DNA of 22,538 nucleotides from DASZZV01 sp035544835 (GCA_035544835.1 DASZZV010000169.1:1-22538); one strand, 5' to 3'; positions 6,546 through 15,186 are shown, counted from the stretch's first letter. Program-made: numbers and translations. The notes: a model not told the origin generated them from the letters alone.

Positions 6546-7727
6546 CTACGACCGGTAGTCCGCGTTCAACGAGACGTAGTCATGTCCCAGATCGCAAGTC
6601 AGGATTGAGGCGTTGCCCGTTCCGCCGCCGAGGTCGATGACGAGACGGACTTGTTCCTTCGAGAGGAGTCTGGCGACATCTTTCTCGCGGTACGACACCG
6701 GCATTCCTGCTCGAAGCAGTGAGATCGATCCGATCTGCAGTCCGACGCTCTTCGGGGAAAATCTCGCGCCGCTTCGCCCGAGGGCGGCGATGATGCGGCC
6801 CCAGTTCGGATCGCCGCCGTGAAGTGCGGTCTTGACCAGCGGTGAGGTCGCCACGGCATGTGCGGCCAAACTGGCGTCACGCGGCGAGCGGGCGTTCTGA
6901 ACGGTGACATCCATGACGCGCGTCGCACCCTCGCCATCGCGCACGATCATCCAGGCCAGCTTGCGACAGACCTCTTCGAGCGCTTTCTGAAATGACTCGT
7001 CATTCTTTCCATCGCCCAGCGTTGGACCGGCAATCGCGCCGGAAGCCATGAGCAGGACCGTGTCGTTGGTGGAGGTATCGCCGTCGACGGAAATGGCGTT
7101 GAAGCTGACTGCGGCGGCTTTGACGAGCACCTTCTTCAGCGCCACAGGCTCAGCAGCGATGTCGGTCATGACAAAGGCGAGCATCGTGGCCATGTTCGGA
7201 TGAATCATTCCCGCACCTTTGGCGAAGGCAACGATCCGGCCGCGCCTGCAACCCCAGGCGAACGATGCCGTCGCTGTTTTCGGACCGACGTCGGTCGTCA
7301 GGATGGCGTGAGAGGCAGCGTCGAGACCGGCGGACGACAAGCGCATCAGCGCGTCGGGAAGAGCGGCGCGAATCTTTGCGTCAGGCAACAGCTCGCCGAT
7401 CACGCCGGTCGAGCAGAGAAATACCTCATCCTCTTTACAGCCGACGAGCTCCGCCGTTCTCGCGCGAACTCGCTTCGCTGCCGCGATTCCCGCCGGACCG
7501 GTCACGGCATTTGCGCAGCCAGCATTCACGACCAGCGCGCGTACTCTGCCGCCGCTTCGCTTCAGCGCTGCCCGCGACAAAACCACGGGAGCGGCCTGAA
7601 AGAGATTCTTCGTGAAGATCGCGGCGGCGGTCGCTCCCTTTTCGGCAACGACGACGGCCAGGTCGGGCCGCTTCTTGCGAATGCCGGCGCGGACACCGGA
7701 GGCGACGAATCCCTTCGGAAGCTTCAT
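6546..7727 (-). CDS. argJ: Bifunctional ornithine acetyltransferase/N-acetylglutamate synthase
   Basis: The 393-aa ArgJ transfers acetyl from N-acetylornithine to glutamate, recycling the acetyl group in arginine synthesis; many members also use acetyl-CoA. The family's self-cleavage site is clear in KGAGMIHPNMATMLAF, with T181 as the new N-terminal nucleophile of the beta chain. The alpha-chain motif LCSTGVIGELLP and the beta-chain segments FNAISVDGDTSTNDTVLLMA and DPNWGRIIAALGRSG are also present. It is the last gene of the arginine cluster, its ATG overlapping the argH stop by 4 nt. Its presence explains why no argE-type deacetylase is needed. Monofunctional versus bifunctional activity cannot be decided here. 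Confidence 0.96.
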   Translation of the reverse strand: MKLPKGFVASGVRAGIRKKRPDLAVVVAEKGATAAAIFTKNLFQAAPVVLSRAALKRSGGRVRALVVNAGCANAVTGPAGIAAAKRVRARTAELVGCKEDEVFLCSTGVIGELLPDAKIRAALPDALMRLSSAGLDAASHAILTTDVGPKTATASFAWGCRRGRIVAFAKGAGMIHPNMATMLAFVMTDIAAEPVALKKVLVKAAAVSFNAISVDGDTSTNDTVLLMASGAIAGPTLGDGKNDESFQKALEEVCRKLAWMIVRDGEGATRVMDVTVQNARSPRDASLAAHAVATSPLVKTALHGGDPNWGRIIAALGRSGARFSPKSVGLQIGSISLLRAGMPVSYREKDVARLLSKEQVRLVIDLGGGTGNASILTCDLGHDYVSLNADYRS

Positions 7728-9103
7728 CGGAGATCTCTCAACTTCTGCAGCGCCGCAGCTGCGGCACGCGCTACCTGTCCCGGAGCAGTGCCGCCGAAAA
7801 CATTCTTTCTCGCCAGCGAGGAGTCGACATCCAGCGCCTCGAGGTCCGTAGCGGTGATGTCGCCCCCGTGTCCCGACTCGCGAAGCGAGATGCCTCGCTG
7901 CTGCGCGATGGCGACGCGGCTACTGACCTGCTCGTGTGCCGTCCTGAAGCCGATGCCGCGTGCCGACATGGCATCGGCGACCTCGGTGGCGAGAAGCACA
8001 TCGCTGGAGGCGGCATCACGCATGATCGGCCCGTTCACTTTCATTCGCTCGATCAGTGCCGTCAGGGCCGGCAGCAGCGCTTCGAGCACATCCTGCATCC
8101 TGAATAGCGGCTCTTTGTCGAGCTGGAGGTCTTTGTTGTAGGAGAGTGGGATTCCCTTCAAAAGAGCGAGCGTCCCGGTCAGATCGCCGATCGAGCGGGC
8201 GGCGTGCCCGCGCACCAGCTCGAGCAGATCAGGGTTCTTCTTGTGCGGCATCCGCGAGGAGCCGGTCGACAGTGCGTCGGGCAATTCGACGAACCCAAAT
8301 TCATCGGTGGAGAAGACGATCAAATCTTCGGCCATGCGCGACAGGTGCACCAGCATCAGCGACAGCGCGTATTGCGCGTCGACGACGAAATCACGGTCCG
8401 ATACGGCGTCGATGGAATTCGCCGTCGGTCGTGCAAATCCGAGCGCTTCGGCCAGCTTCTGCCGATCGATCGATAGTGGGGTCCCCGCCAGCGCGGCCGA
8501 CCCCAGCGGACATTCGTTCGACCTGTCGATGGCGCACTGCAGACGGTCGGCATCCCGCAGAATCATCTCGACGTAGGCAAGACACCAGTGGCCGAACGTC
8601 ACCGGCTCGGCGCGCTTGAGATGCGTGTAGCCCGGCATCGGCAGTGCTGCCGAGATCTCGGCCCGTCTGGCCAATGCCTGGCCCAGGGCAAGAAGCATCT
8701 GACGGTCGCTTGTCAGCGCCGATCGGACATACATCTTCAAATCGGTCGCGACCTGATCGTTGCGCGATCGGCCGGTGTGCAGCTTTCCAGCGAGCTCGCC
8801 GACTTTGCCGCGAAGGAGCTCCTCGACGAGCGAGTGCACGTCTTCATGTCCGGCTTCGAAGACCTGCCGGCGGAAATCGGAATCTTCCAGATCGGTGGGG
8901 ATCTGCTGAAGAGCGCGCACCACCTCGCGGCATTCCTCCGAAGTGAAGACACCGGCGCCCTGGAGCGACTCGGCCCAGGCGATCGATCCTTTCAGATCTT
9001 CGGCGAGCAGCCTGTAGTCGACGTTCAGAGACTCGTTGAGTCTCTTGAAATCGGGATGGATGGCTTCAGAGAAACGACCTCCCCACATATTGTGCACGGT
9101 CAT
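7724..9103 (-). CDS. argH: Argininosuccinate lyase
   Basis: The 459-aa enzyme cleaves argininosuccinate to arginine and fumarate, the last step of arginine synthesis; member of the fumarase/aspartase superfamily. The N-terminus MWGGRFSEAIHPDFKRLNES is typical. HTGRSRNDQVATD (109-121), H161 in GYTHLKRAEPVTFGHW and the flexible signature loop GSSRMPHKKNPDLLEL (from 281, with the catalytic serine in the SS pair) are all present. Length is usual. The gene overlaps argG upstream and argJ downstream by 4 nt each (ATGA), so argGHJ is translationally coupled. Confidence 0.97.
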   Translation of the reverse strand: MTVHNMWGGRFSEAIHPDFKRLNESLNVDYRLLAEDLKGSIAWAESLQGAGVFTSEECREVVRALQQIPTDLEDSDFRRQVFEAGHEDVHSLVEELLRGKVGELAGKLHTGRSRNDQVATDLKMYVRSALTSDRQMLLALGQALARRAEISAALPMPGYTHLKRAEPVTFGHWCLAYVEMILRDADRLQCAIDRSNECPLGSAALAGTPLSIDRQKLAEALGFARPTANSIDAVSDRDFVVDAQYALSLMLVHLSRMAEDLIVFSTDEFGFVELPDALSTGSSRMPHKKNPDLLELVRGHAARSIGDLTGTLALLKGIPLSYNKDLQLDKEPLFRMQDVLEALLPALTALIERMKVNGPIMRDAASSDVLLATEVADAMSARGIGFRTAHEQVSSRVAIAQQRGISLRESGHGGDITATDLEALDVDSSLARKNVFGGTAPGQVARAAAAALQKLRDLR

Positions 9104-10350
9104 GACATCCTCGCTTTCAGCCGCCCTGCCGCGGGCTCCTCGACATCCATTGGGGAGAGTCGTGCGCGGCCCCGCGTCGGCAGACCGAAGAGTTTTATGA
9201 ATCCCGCCGAATCGGTGGCGTCGTAACCGGTCATATCGAAGGAAGCGAGGTTCTGTGAGTAAAGCGAGTTAGCCGATGACCTACCGGCCACGAGGCAATT
9301 TCCCTTGAAGAGTTTCAGCGTCACTTCGCCGGACACGTTGGCCATGAGAGTGTCGAGAAACGAGTCGTAGGCCTCGCGAAGCGGGGAGAACCACTGCCCG
9401 AAGTAAACCAGCTCGGCATAGCGAAGCGCGATCCGCTCTTTCTCATGCGAACAGTCGCGATCGAGCGTCAAGGATTCGAGAGCCTTCAGCGCCGTGACGA
9501 GCATCGTTCCGCCGGGCGTCTCATACACCCCTCGCGACTTGATTCCGATCAGCCGGTTCTCGACCAGATCGACCCGTCCCACTCCATGACGTCCACCGAT
9601 CTCGTTGAGGCTCTCTACGATCTTTCTCGGCGACAGCATCTCGCCGTTGACGGCTACAGGAAGGCCGGCCTCAAACGAGATCGTGACCCGCTCCGGCTGG
9701 TCGGGCGCCGTGGCCGGATTGGCGGTGAGCTGATACATCGACTCCTCGGCTTCGAAGGCCGGATCTTCCAGCGGTCCCCCCTCGTGGGAGAGATGCCAGA
9801 GATTGCGATCCCGGGAGTAGGGATCTTTGCGCGTCACCGGAATCGGGATTCCCCGCTCCGATGCATAGTCGATGGCCTCCTCTCGAGAGGTGATATCCCA
9901 CTCGCGCCACGGCGCCACGATTCCCAGCTCCGGGGCCAGCGCCTGGTAAGCGAGCTCGAAACGAACCTGATCGTTGCCCTTGCCGGTGCAGCCGTGCGCG
10001 ACCGCGTCGCAACCGGTGCGCAGTGCGATCTCGACCTGCTTGCGCGCGATCAACGGCCGGGCCATCGACGTCCCGAGCAGATAGTCTTTCTCGTAAATGG
10101 CACCGGCGCGCAGAACCGGGAAGATGTAATCGGCTGCGAACTCATCGCGCACATCGATCAGATAGAAATCGCTGGCCCCGCTGGCGTAGGCCTTGACCTC
10201 GAGAGGAGCGGTCTCCGCACCCTGCCCGACGTCGACGGCCACGGCCACGACTTCGCAGTTGTAGTGCTCGCGAAGCCAGGGAATGATGATGGAAGTGTCC
10301 AGCCCTCCGGAGTAGGCCAGAGCGATTCGTTTGTATTGTTTGTTCGTCAT
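9100..10350 (-). CDS. argG: Argininosuccinate synthase
   Basis: The 416-aa ATP-dependent ligase joins citrulline and aspartate. The N-type ATP pyrophosphatase loop SGGLDTS is at residues 14-20 in RIALAYSGGLDTSIIIPWL. The family segments DVRDEFAADYIFPVLRAGA, LGTSMARPLIA and AHGCTGKGNDQVRFE are all present. I chose ATG 10350: AGGAG sits 7 nt upstream, while the in-frame TTG at 10356 is too close to it. The last codons overlap argH by 4 nt. A 301-nt gap with a palindromic repeat separates argG from argD, so argGHJ may be a separate sub-operon or depend on read-through. Confidence 0.97.
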   Translation of the reverse strand: MTNKQYKRIALAYSGGLDTSIIIPWLREHYNCEVVAVAVDVGQGAETAPLEVKAYASGASDFYLIDVRDEFAADYIFPVLRAGAIYEKDYLLGTSMARPLIARKQVEIALRTGCDAVAHGCTGKGNDQVRFELAYQALAPELGIVAPWREWDITSREEAIDYASERGIPIPVTRKDPYSRDRNLWHLSHEGGPLEDPAFEAEESMYQLTANPATAPDQPERVTISFEAGLPVAVNGEMLSPRKIVESLNEIGGRHGVGRVDLVENRLIGIKSRGVYETPGGTMLVTALKALESLTLDRDCSHEKERIALRYAELVYFGQWFSPLREAYDSFLDTLMANVSGEVTLKLFKGNCLVAGRSSANSLYSQNLASFDMTGYDATDSAGFIKLFGLPTRGRARLSPMDVEEPAAGRLKARMS

Positions 10351-10408
10351 GTTCAAGCTCCTGATGCGGTGGCGTTGTTACGCCATCGCGAATTTGTCTT
10401 TCGATCTG

Positions 10409-10627
10409 AGCCGCGTAGCGGCGGCATCCCTGTAGCCCACGGCGTGAGCCGTGGGTTCGTGGCAACTGGTTTCATGTCCAGCCCCGTAGGGGCGACATAA
10501 GGTTCGTCGAATGTGATCAGCATCCGTCGTGGACCGATGCCGCCCCTACGGGGCTCGAAATATCGGACGCTAATCACGTTCCCACGGCTTACGCCGTGGG
10601 CTAACGAGATGCCGCCGCTACGCGGCT
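10409..10627. repeat. Large nested palindrome between argD and argG
   Basis: About 219 bp built as nested inverted repeats: agccgcgtagcggcggcatc at the left against its complement at the right end; cccacggcgtgagccgtggg against cccacggcttacgccgtggg; and inside, agccccgtaggggcgacat against atgccgcccctacggggct. Each half is itself a hairpin. Same family as 14291-14518. It fills most of the 301-nt gap between argG and argD; nothing else is evident there apart from the argG ribosome site. Confidence 0.85.
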
Positions 10628-10651
10628 TGGTGTCGCACACGGTATTGCGTT

Positions 10652-11878
10652 TCAAGCCGTTGCCTTCATAGGCAGAGCCTGACCGTTTGCTGCAGTCGAG
10701 AGAATGTCGCCGAGCTCCCATACGAAAGCCTCCAAAGCCCCACGGGTAATCACATACGGCGGGAGAAGTCGTAACACCCGCTCGCGGGCCGTGCCGACGA
10801 CGAAGCCGCGATGGAGCAGTTCCGTCGCGATCGGCTTGGCTTCTACGTCGAGCTCGATGCCCCACATCAGTCCCCGGCCCCGCACGGCCACAATGGAAGA
10901 GTGGTGAGCGGCGAGGTTCTCGAGCTCTTGTCCGAGCCATGCACCGAGGCTGTTGACCTTGTCCAGGAGGCCTTCCTGCTCGATGGTGTCGAGCACGGCC
11001 AGACCGAGGCGACAGGCCAGCGGATTGCCTCCAAAGGTCGTCCCGTGATGGCCGGGCCTGACAACCGACTGCAGCTCGCGTCCGACGATCACGGCACCGA
11101 GAGGAAGTCCTCCTCCCAGCGGTTTGGCGAGCGTAATGATGTCGGGCTCGATGCCCGATTCCTGGTATCCGAACCAGGCACCGGAGCGCCCGAGGCCACA
11201 TTGCACCTCGTCACAGACCAGAAGCGCGCCGGTCTGTGCAGCCAGCCGGCTGGCCGCCTGCAGGAACTCGACCGACAGCGGAATCACTCCGGCCTCGCCC
11301 ATGATTGGCTCGAGGAAGATTGCCGAGGTCTCTTCCGATACGGCCGCTTCGAGCTCGGCGACGGAGTTAGGTTCTATGAAGCGCACACCTTCGACGAGCG
11401 GCAGGAAGGGGGCGCGATATGCGTCATGACCGGTGAGTGAAAGAGAGCCCATCGTCCGTCCGTGGAAGCTCTCCTCGAGCGCAACTACACCGGAGCGTCC
11501 GGGGTTCCGAAGCCGCGCAAATTTCAGCGCGGCCTCGTTGGCTTCGGTGCCGCTGTTGCAGAAGAAAACGCTGGAGAGATGCGTCAAGGCCAACAGCCGT
11601 TCGGCCAGCAGTCCTTGTGCCGGGTGATAGAAAAGGTTGGACACATGAAGCAATCCCTTTGAGGCTTCATCGAGCACTGCTTCCAGCGATGGGTGGCCAT
11701 AGCCGAGGGCGTTGACGGCGATGCCGGCCAGCAGATCCCAGTAGGCCTTCCCGGCAGCATCGAAAAGTCGCGCACCCGAGCCGCTGCGCGGATGAAAGGC
11801 AGTCCGGCCGTAGGTCCCGAGAATGGAGGAGTGCTCGCGGCTCTCGACCGCGCCGGGAGATTCGTCATGCAGCAACAA
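10652..11878 (-). CDS. argD: Acetylornithine aminotransferase
   Basis: The 408-aa class III PLP-dependent transaminase converts N-acetylglutamate semialdehyde to N-acetylornithine. PLP-phosphate contacts are in NSGTEANEAALKFAR (SGTEAN 109-114). The DEVQCGLGRSG motif (D223) binds the PLP ring nitrogen, and K252 in IITLAKPLGGGLPLGA is the Schiff-base lysine. HHGTTFGGNPLAC follows. The start is TTG at 11878: AGGAGG lies exactly 8 nt upstream, and no in-frame ATG exists nearby. The start overlaps the end of argB by 14 nt, implying coupled translation. Could also serve succinyldiaminopimelate transamination, as ArgD often does. Confidence 0.95.
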   Translation of the reverse strand: MLLHDESPGAVESREHSSILGTYGRTAFHPRSGSGARLFDAAGKAYWDLLAGIAVNALGYGHPSLEAVLDEASKGLLHVSNLFYHPAQGLLAERLLALTHLSSVFFCNSGTEANEAALKFARLRNPGRSGVVALEESFHGRTMGSLSLTGHDAYRAPFLPLVEGVRFIEPNSVAELEAAVSEETSAIFLEPIMGEAGVIPLSVEFLQAASRLAAQTGALLVCDEVQCGLGRSGAWFGYQESGIEPDIITLAKPLGGGLPLGAVIVGRELQSVVRPGHHGTTFGGNPLACRLGLAVLDTIEQEGLLDKVNSLGAWLGQELENLAAHHSSIVAVRGRGLMWGIELDVEAKPIATELLHRGFVVGTARERVLRLLPPYVITRGALEAFVWELGDILSTAANGQALPMKATA

Positions 11879-12653
11879 GATGGGTTCCTCCTTTTCCTTC
11901 GAGCATGGCCGTGATGTGCTGGTCGGGGCCGGCGATCACGACGCCGTGCACTCCCGATCGCATCGCGGCGACTGCGGCCTGAACCTTTGGAAGCATGCCG
12001 CCGGTGATCGCCCCTGAACCGACCAGGTGTGAGACTTCGTCGAGCTGGAGCTCATGAATGATTTCGCCCCGGCCGTCTTTCAGCCCGGGCACGTCGGTGA
12101 GAAACAGCAGTCGCTCCGCCCGGAGCTCTGTCGCGATGGCAGCGGCAACGGAGTCGGCGTTCACGTTGAAGAGCGCGCCGTCAGAGCCGATCGCCACGGA
12201 GGAGATGAGAGGCATCATTCCGATCGCCAGAATGGCGTCGATGAGCATCGTGTTCACGCCCGTCACAAAGCCGACGTGACCAAGCTCGATGCCGTCGATG
12301 GGCGGGTGCTGCGACGCCTCGATGGTATTGCCGTCGGCACCGCTGAGGCCTGCCGCAGTGACTCCGAGCTGATGAAGCTCGCTGACCAGCATCTTGTTGA
12401 CTGAGCCGGCGAGTATGGAAACGACGACCTGCAGCGTCGGGTCATCGGTGACGCGGAGGCCACCGGCAGTCTTTTTGATCAGACCGAGCTTCTGCATCAT
12501 GGCGTCGACGTTCTTTCCGCCGCCATGTACGACGACAAACGGTTTTCCGGAGCGCTGCCAGGCCTTAGCCAGAGCGCTGAGGGCCCGATGGCGTTGCGCT
12601 GAGTCTTCGAGAAGACTGCCGCCGAGCTTCACCACGGTGAGCGGCGCCTTCAT
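11865..12653 (-). CDS. argB: Acetylglutamate kinase
   Basis: The 262-aa amino-acid kinase phosphorylates N-acetylglutamate with ATP, usually the feedback-controlled step when ArgJ recycles acetyl groups. Family features: VVKLGGSLLED at the N-terminus, the glycine loop VVHGGGKNVDAMM, and NVNADSVAAAIATELRAERLLFLTDVPGL in the C-terminal nucleotide region. It lacks the long N-terminal helix extension that goes with hexameric, arginine-inhibited enzymes, which suggests an E. coli-like homodimer; this is inference from length. It is coupled to argC by a 4-nt overlap. Confidence 0.95.
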   Translation of the reverse strand: MKAPLTVVKLGGSLLEDSAQRHRALSALAKAWQRSGKPFVVVHGGGKNVDAMMQKLGLIKKTAGGLRVTDDPTLQVVVSILAGSVNKMLVSELHQLGVTAAGLSGADGNTIEASQHPPIDGIELGHVGFVTGVNTMLIDAILAIGMMPLISSVAIGSDGALFNVNADSVAAAIATELRAERLLFLTDVPGLKDGRGEIIHELQLDEVSHLVGSGAITGGMLPKVQAAVAAMRSGVHGVVIAGPDQHITAMLEGKGGTHLVAA

Positions 12654-13672
12654 CGGAGTCCCTCGGCCTCGTGGAAAGAGCAGGCCCGGTTGAAATTCTG
12701 GATGGCCTGTGTCGCCGCTCCCTTGAGCAGGTTGTCGATGGCTGACACGATGACGGCGCGCTTGCCGCCGTTGAGGAGAACCAGTCCGATCTCGGCAAAG
12801 GGAGTCCCGACGACGTCACTCAGTTGCGGAAGCTCGCCGAGCGGCTTCACGTGAACGAATGGAGAAGAGGAATAGGCTTTGTTGAAAGACTCGATCAACT
12901 CGCTGCCGGTGCGCGGCGTGAGAAAGGCGACGTTCAACGTCGATAGGATTCCTCGCACGGTTGGAAGCAGATGCGGGGTGAAGACGAACGGCGTGTAGGT
13001 CGCCAGCTCGAGGTTCTGCTTCATCTCCGGAATGTGACGATGTGTGCCGACCGAGTAGGCCTTGCAGTTGCCGGAAAGTTCGGAGAAGGAGTAGGCGAGA
13101 TCGCTCTTCTTTCCCGCGCCGGAGACTCCGCTGAGGCTGTTGCAGATGATGGGCTGCTCGCGATCGAGAAAGGGAATGAGCGGCTTGAGAGCCAGAAGCA
13201 CGGAAGTCGGATAGCAGCCCGGATTGGCGATCAGGGAAGCGGTGCGCAGCTCGCCATTACACCACTCCGTCAGGCCGTAAACGGCGTCTTTGAGCAGGTG
13301 AGGCGCGGGATGCTCGAAGCCGTACCAGATCGGATAGTCGGCCTTCTCTTTCAGACGGAAGGCGCCCGACAGGTCGATGACCGTGGCTCCGAGCTCCAGG
13401 GCATCTCCGGCGATTTCTGCTGAGACTTCGTTCGGGGTGGCTAGAAAAACGAAATCAGGATCGCCTGCTTTCAATGCATCTTTCGAAAACTTCTCGATGG
13501 CTGGCCCATTACTGCCTCGCAGAGAAGGATGGATCGTTTCGAAGCGAGCGCTACCCGGCTCGGAGCTCGAGTAGACGCCGACGATCTCGGCGCCGCTGTG
13601 GTGAGCGAGGCGGGCCGTGAGCTCGGCTCCGGCATACCCACTGGCTCCAACAATAGCGATACGTTTTCTCAT
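12650..13672 (-). CDS. argC: N-acetyl-gamma-glutamyl-phosphate reductase
   Basis: The 340-aa NADPH-dependent reductase makes N-acetylglutamate semialdehyde. It has the nucleotide-binding GASGYAGAEL (9-18) and the catalytic cysteine C153 in IANPGCYPTSVLLALKPL. SGVSGAGKK and the HRHIPEM segment carrying a conserved histidine follow. AGGAGA sits 6 nt before the ATG, a good ribosome site. It follows argR with a 45-nt gap that contains no visible terminator, so it is probably read from the argR promoter. Confidence 0.96.
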   Translation of the reverse strand: MRKRIAIVGASGYAGAELTARLAHHSGAEIVGVYSSSEPGSARFETIHPSLRGSNGPAIEKFSKDALKAGDPDFVFLATPNEVSAEIAGDALELGATVIDLSGAFRLKEKADYPIWYGFEHPAPHLLKDAVYGLTEWCNGELRTASLIANPGCYPTSVLLALKPLIPFLDREQPIICNSLSGVSGAGKKSDLAYSFSELSGNCKAYSVGTHRHIPEMKQNLELATYTPFVFTPHLLPTVRGILSTLNVAFLTPRTGSELIESFNKAYSSSPFVHVKPLGELPQLSDVVGTPFAEIGLVLLNGGKRAVIVSAIDNLLKGAATQAIQNFNRACSFHEAEGLR

Positions 13673-13717
13673 GAAAATCTCCTGGGCGATCGGGGAAAGG
13701 AACGCGACGTCCTGAAA

Positions 13718-14227
13718 TCAGGGTCGCGTACGGCGGGTACTGCGCGGGGTAGGCAGGTAAGAGCGGAAGCGTTTGAGCAGGCGCTCAGCGGCGCTCTCTC
13801 CGATGGTGGCGACGAAAATCGTGTCGTCTCCACCGATCGTTCCGGCGACCTCGGCCAGGCCGCTCTCATCGATGGCCCGCGCCACCGGTTGCGCGGCTGC
13901 GACAGTGGTGCGGATGACGACCAGAGTTCCCGCCTTCTGCATCTCCAGTACGAACTCGCGAATGGCGCGGGCCAGCTTCTCTTCGCGCCGTTCCTGGGAG
14001 GTGAAGGAGGCTTCGTCAGCGCCGGCAGCGAGGTCGGATGGGAGGGTGTAGCCGACCTGGGTCTTGACCAGCCCCAGCTCGGCGATGTCCCGCGAGAGGG
14101 TCGGCTGCGTCACGCGCACGCCGTTCTTCGAGAGGAGCTGGAGAAGCTCGTCCTGAGAATGGACCGCTCGCGACTTGACCATTCTGGCCACCAGATCGCG
14201 ACGTTGGTGCTGTGAATATGTATTCAT
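13718..14227 (-). CDS. argR: Arginine repressor
   Basis: The 169-aa transcription factor is predicted to sense arginine and bind ARG boxes as a hexamer. The N-terminal winged helix covers about residues 8-60, with the recognition segment RVTQPTLSRDIAELGLVK (SRD 45-47). The C-terminal oligomerisation/arginine-binding domain carries GTIGGDDTIFV, with GDDT at 133-136, the arginine contact. A short basic tail (RSTRRTRP) is extra. It is the first gene of the arginine cluster. An ARG box spans its first codons and a second, weaker one lies next to it, indicating autoregulation and control of argCBD. No Shine-Dalgarno precedes the ATG; the transcript probably starts only a few bases upstream. Confidence 0.95.
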   Translation of the reverse strand: MNTYSQHQRRDLVARMVKSRAVHSQDELLQLLSKNGVRVTQPTLSRDIAELGLVKTQVGYTLPSDLAAGADEASFTSQERREEKLARAIREFVLEMQKAGTLVVIRTTVAAAQPVARAIDESGLAEVAGTIGGDDTIFVATIGESAAERLLKRFRSYLPTPRSTRRTRP

Positions 14228-14264
14228 CGAATGAAATACTTATGCATCGAAAGGATCAAGTCAA
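14211..14264 (-). promoter_or_regulatory. argR promoter with overlapping ARG box operator
   Basis: TGTGAATATGTATTCATC at 14211-14228 (plus strand) matches the ARG box TNTGAATWWWWATTCANW except at two weak positions, and lies over the argR start codon. A second imperfect half-palindrome (TGAAATACTTATGCA, 14232-14246) is about one and a half to two helical turns away, as in typical ARG box pairs. On the minus strand, -35 TTGACT (14259-14264) and -10 TAAGTA (14237-14242) are 16 nt apart, giving a start near 14230. Both boxes overlap the -10 to +1 region, so bound ArgR would block polymerase. Confidence 0.75.
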
Positions 14265-14290
14265 GAGAAAAATTTCATGAGAAGGCGCCA

Positions 14291-14518
14291 CCAGCCGCAT
14301 AGCGGCGACATCTCGTGAGCCCACGGCGTAAGCCGTGGGAAGGTGGTGGCCGCGAGATTTTGAGCCCCGGGCAGCCGTACGTGTACCGAGAGCAATCTTG
14401 ATCGTGCACGCGCCTATGTCGCCCTCCGGGGCTCGGCATAAATTATGGTGGTCCGCAAACCCACGGCTGACGCCGTGGGCTAACGAGATGTCGCCGCTAC
14501 GCGGCTGGGGGAGGAGCG
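14291..14518. repeat. Large nested palindrome upstream of argR
   Basis: About 228 bp, ends ccagccgc and gcggctgg. Contains agcccacggcgtaagccgtg against its counterpart at about 14460-14481, and a degraded inner pair around gagccccggg / cggggctc. Same family as 10409-10627. It fills the gap between argR and the vapC-type gene. Confidence 0.85.
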
Positions 14519-14546
14519 TGACAGTCTCGCCATGGGTGCGGTCACC

Positions 14547-14930
14547 TTAGATCCGGACGACTTGCGGCAAGTGATCGAAGTGTTGATCGCGATCGTGCAG
14601 AGTCAGGTTGTGTTGAAGCACCAGAGCGGCGATCCAGATGTCGTTGATCGGAATCGGTGTGCCCTGGCGGCGCAACTGGCGGAACAGGCTCGCATAGTGG
14701 TGCGTGGTCTGGTCATCGGCGAAGATCACCTCGACGCCGTTCTTGAGCAGAAAGCGCCGCAGTACATGTTCGTTCTCCACACCGCGCCGCCCGAGCGCGA
14801 ATCCGGCACGGAGCTCCGCGATGACGACGAACGGCATTAGGACCGCATCGGCCGTCGACGCAATACGAGTCGTCTCCTCGAGTCCTTTGCAGAGATCTAC
14901 GTAGCGGTTGGTGTCGAGCGCCACCCTCAA
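14547..14930 (-). CDS. PIN-domain toxin, VapC type
   Basis: The 127-aa predicted Mg-dependent endoribonuclease carries the PIN acidic residues D6 (VALDTNRYVDL), E39 (FVVIAELRAG), D97 (TPIPINDIWIAAL) and D115 (LHDRDQHFDHLP). Start is uncertain: TTG 14930 gives MRVALDTNRY, the usual N-terminus of this subfamily, just after the antitoxin stop; an ATG at 14978 would add 16 unlikely residues overlapping the antitoxin. The closely linked upstream partner and shared direction support a type II toxin-antitoxin pair. It may cleave tRNA or rRNA, as known VapCs do; the target is not predictable. Confidence 0.88.
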   Translation of the reverse strand: MRVALDTNRYVDLCKGLEETTRIASTADAVLMPFVVIAELRAGFALGRRGVENEHVLRRFLLKNGVEVIFADDQTTHHYASLFRQLRRQGTPIPINDIWIAALVLQHNLTLHDRDQHFDHLPQVVRI

Positions 14931-14937
14931 CTGGACA

Positions 14938-15180
14938 TCACTTCCACAGTGACTCGTCCACCTGGTCCTGGGCAGCAAACGCCTCCTCGGCGGCGGCGTC
15001 GCGCGACCAGGTCCCGGTTACATCGCTCAGATCGCGTCGAGGGACTGAGTCCTTTCCCAGACCGAGCCCCTCCGCGAGAACCTCGACGGCCACTTCGTTG
15101 AGGCTCCGCCTCGCAACGCGCGCCCGATTGCGCATCGCCTTGTCGACGGCGTTCGGGATGCCTCGAATCGTGTATTGCAT
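14938..15180 (-). CDS. Antitoxin, ribbon-helix-helix (FitA/VapB type)
   Basis: The 80-aa protein begins MQYTIRGIPNAVDKAMRNRA; the first ~40 residues fit a ribbon-helix-helix DNA-binding fold (beta strand, then two helices around RSLNEVAVEVLAEGLG). The acidic C-terminal tail (DAAAEEAFAAQDQVDESLWK) would block the toxin's active site. I chose ATG 15180 over an upstream start 13 codons earlier because a good promoter lies between them. The toxin gene follows within 10 nt. Likely represses its own promoter. Confidence 0.85.
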   Translation of the reverse strand: MQYTIRGIPNAVDKAMRNRARVARRSLNEVAVEVLAEGLGLGKDSVPRRDLSDVTGTWSRDAAAEEAFAAQDQVDESLWK

Positions 15181-15186
15181 GCGCCT

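Noticed and set aside
10353..11201. 282-codon frame across argD and the repeat
   Set aside because: Out of frame with argD, which has full PLP motifs, and partly translates the palindromic repeat.
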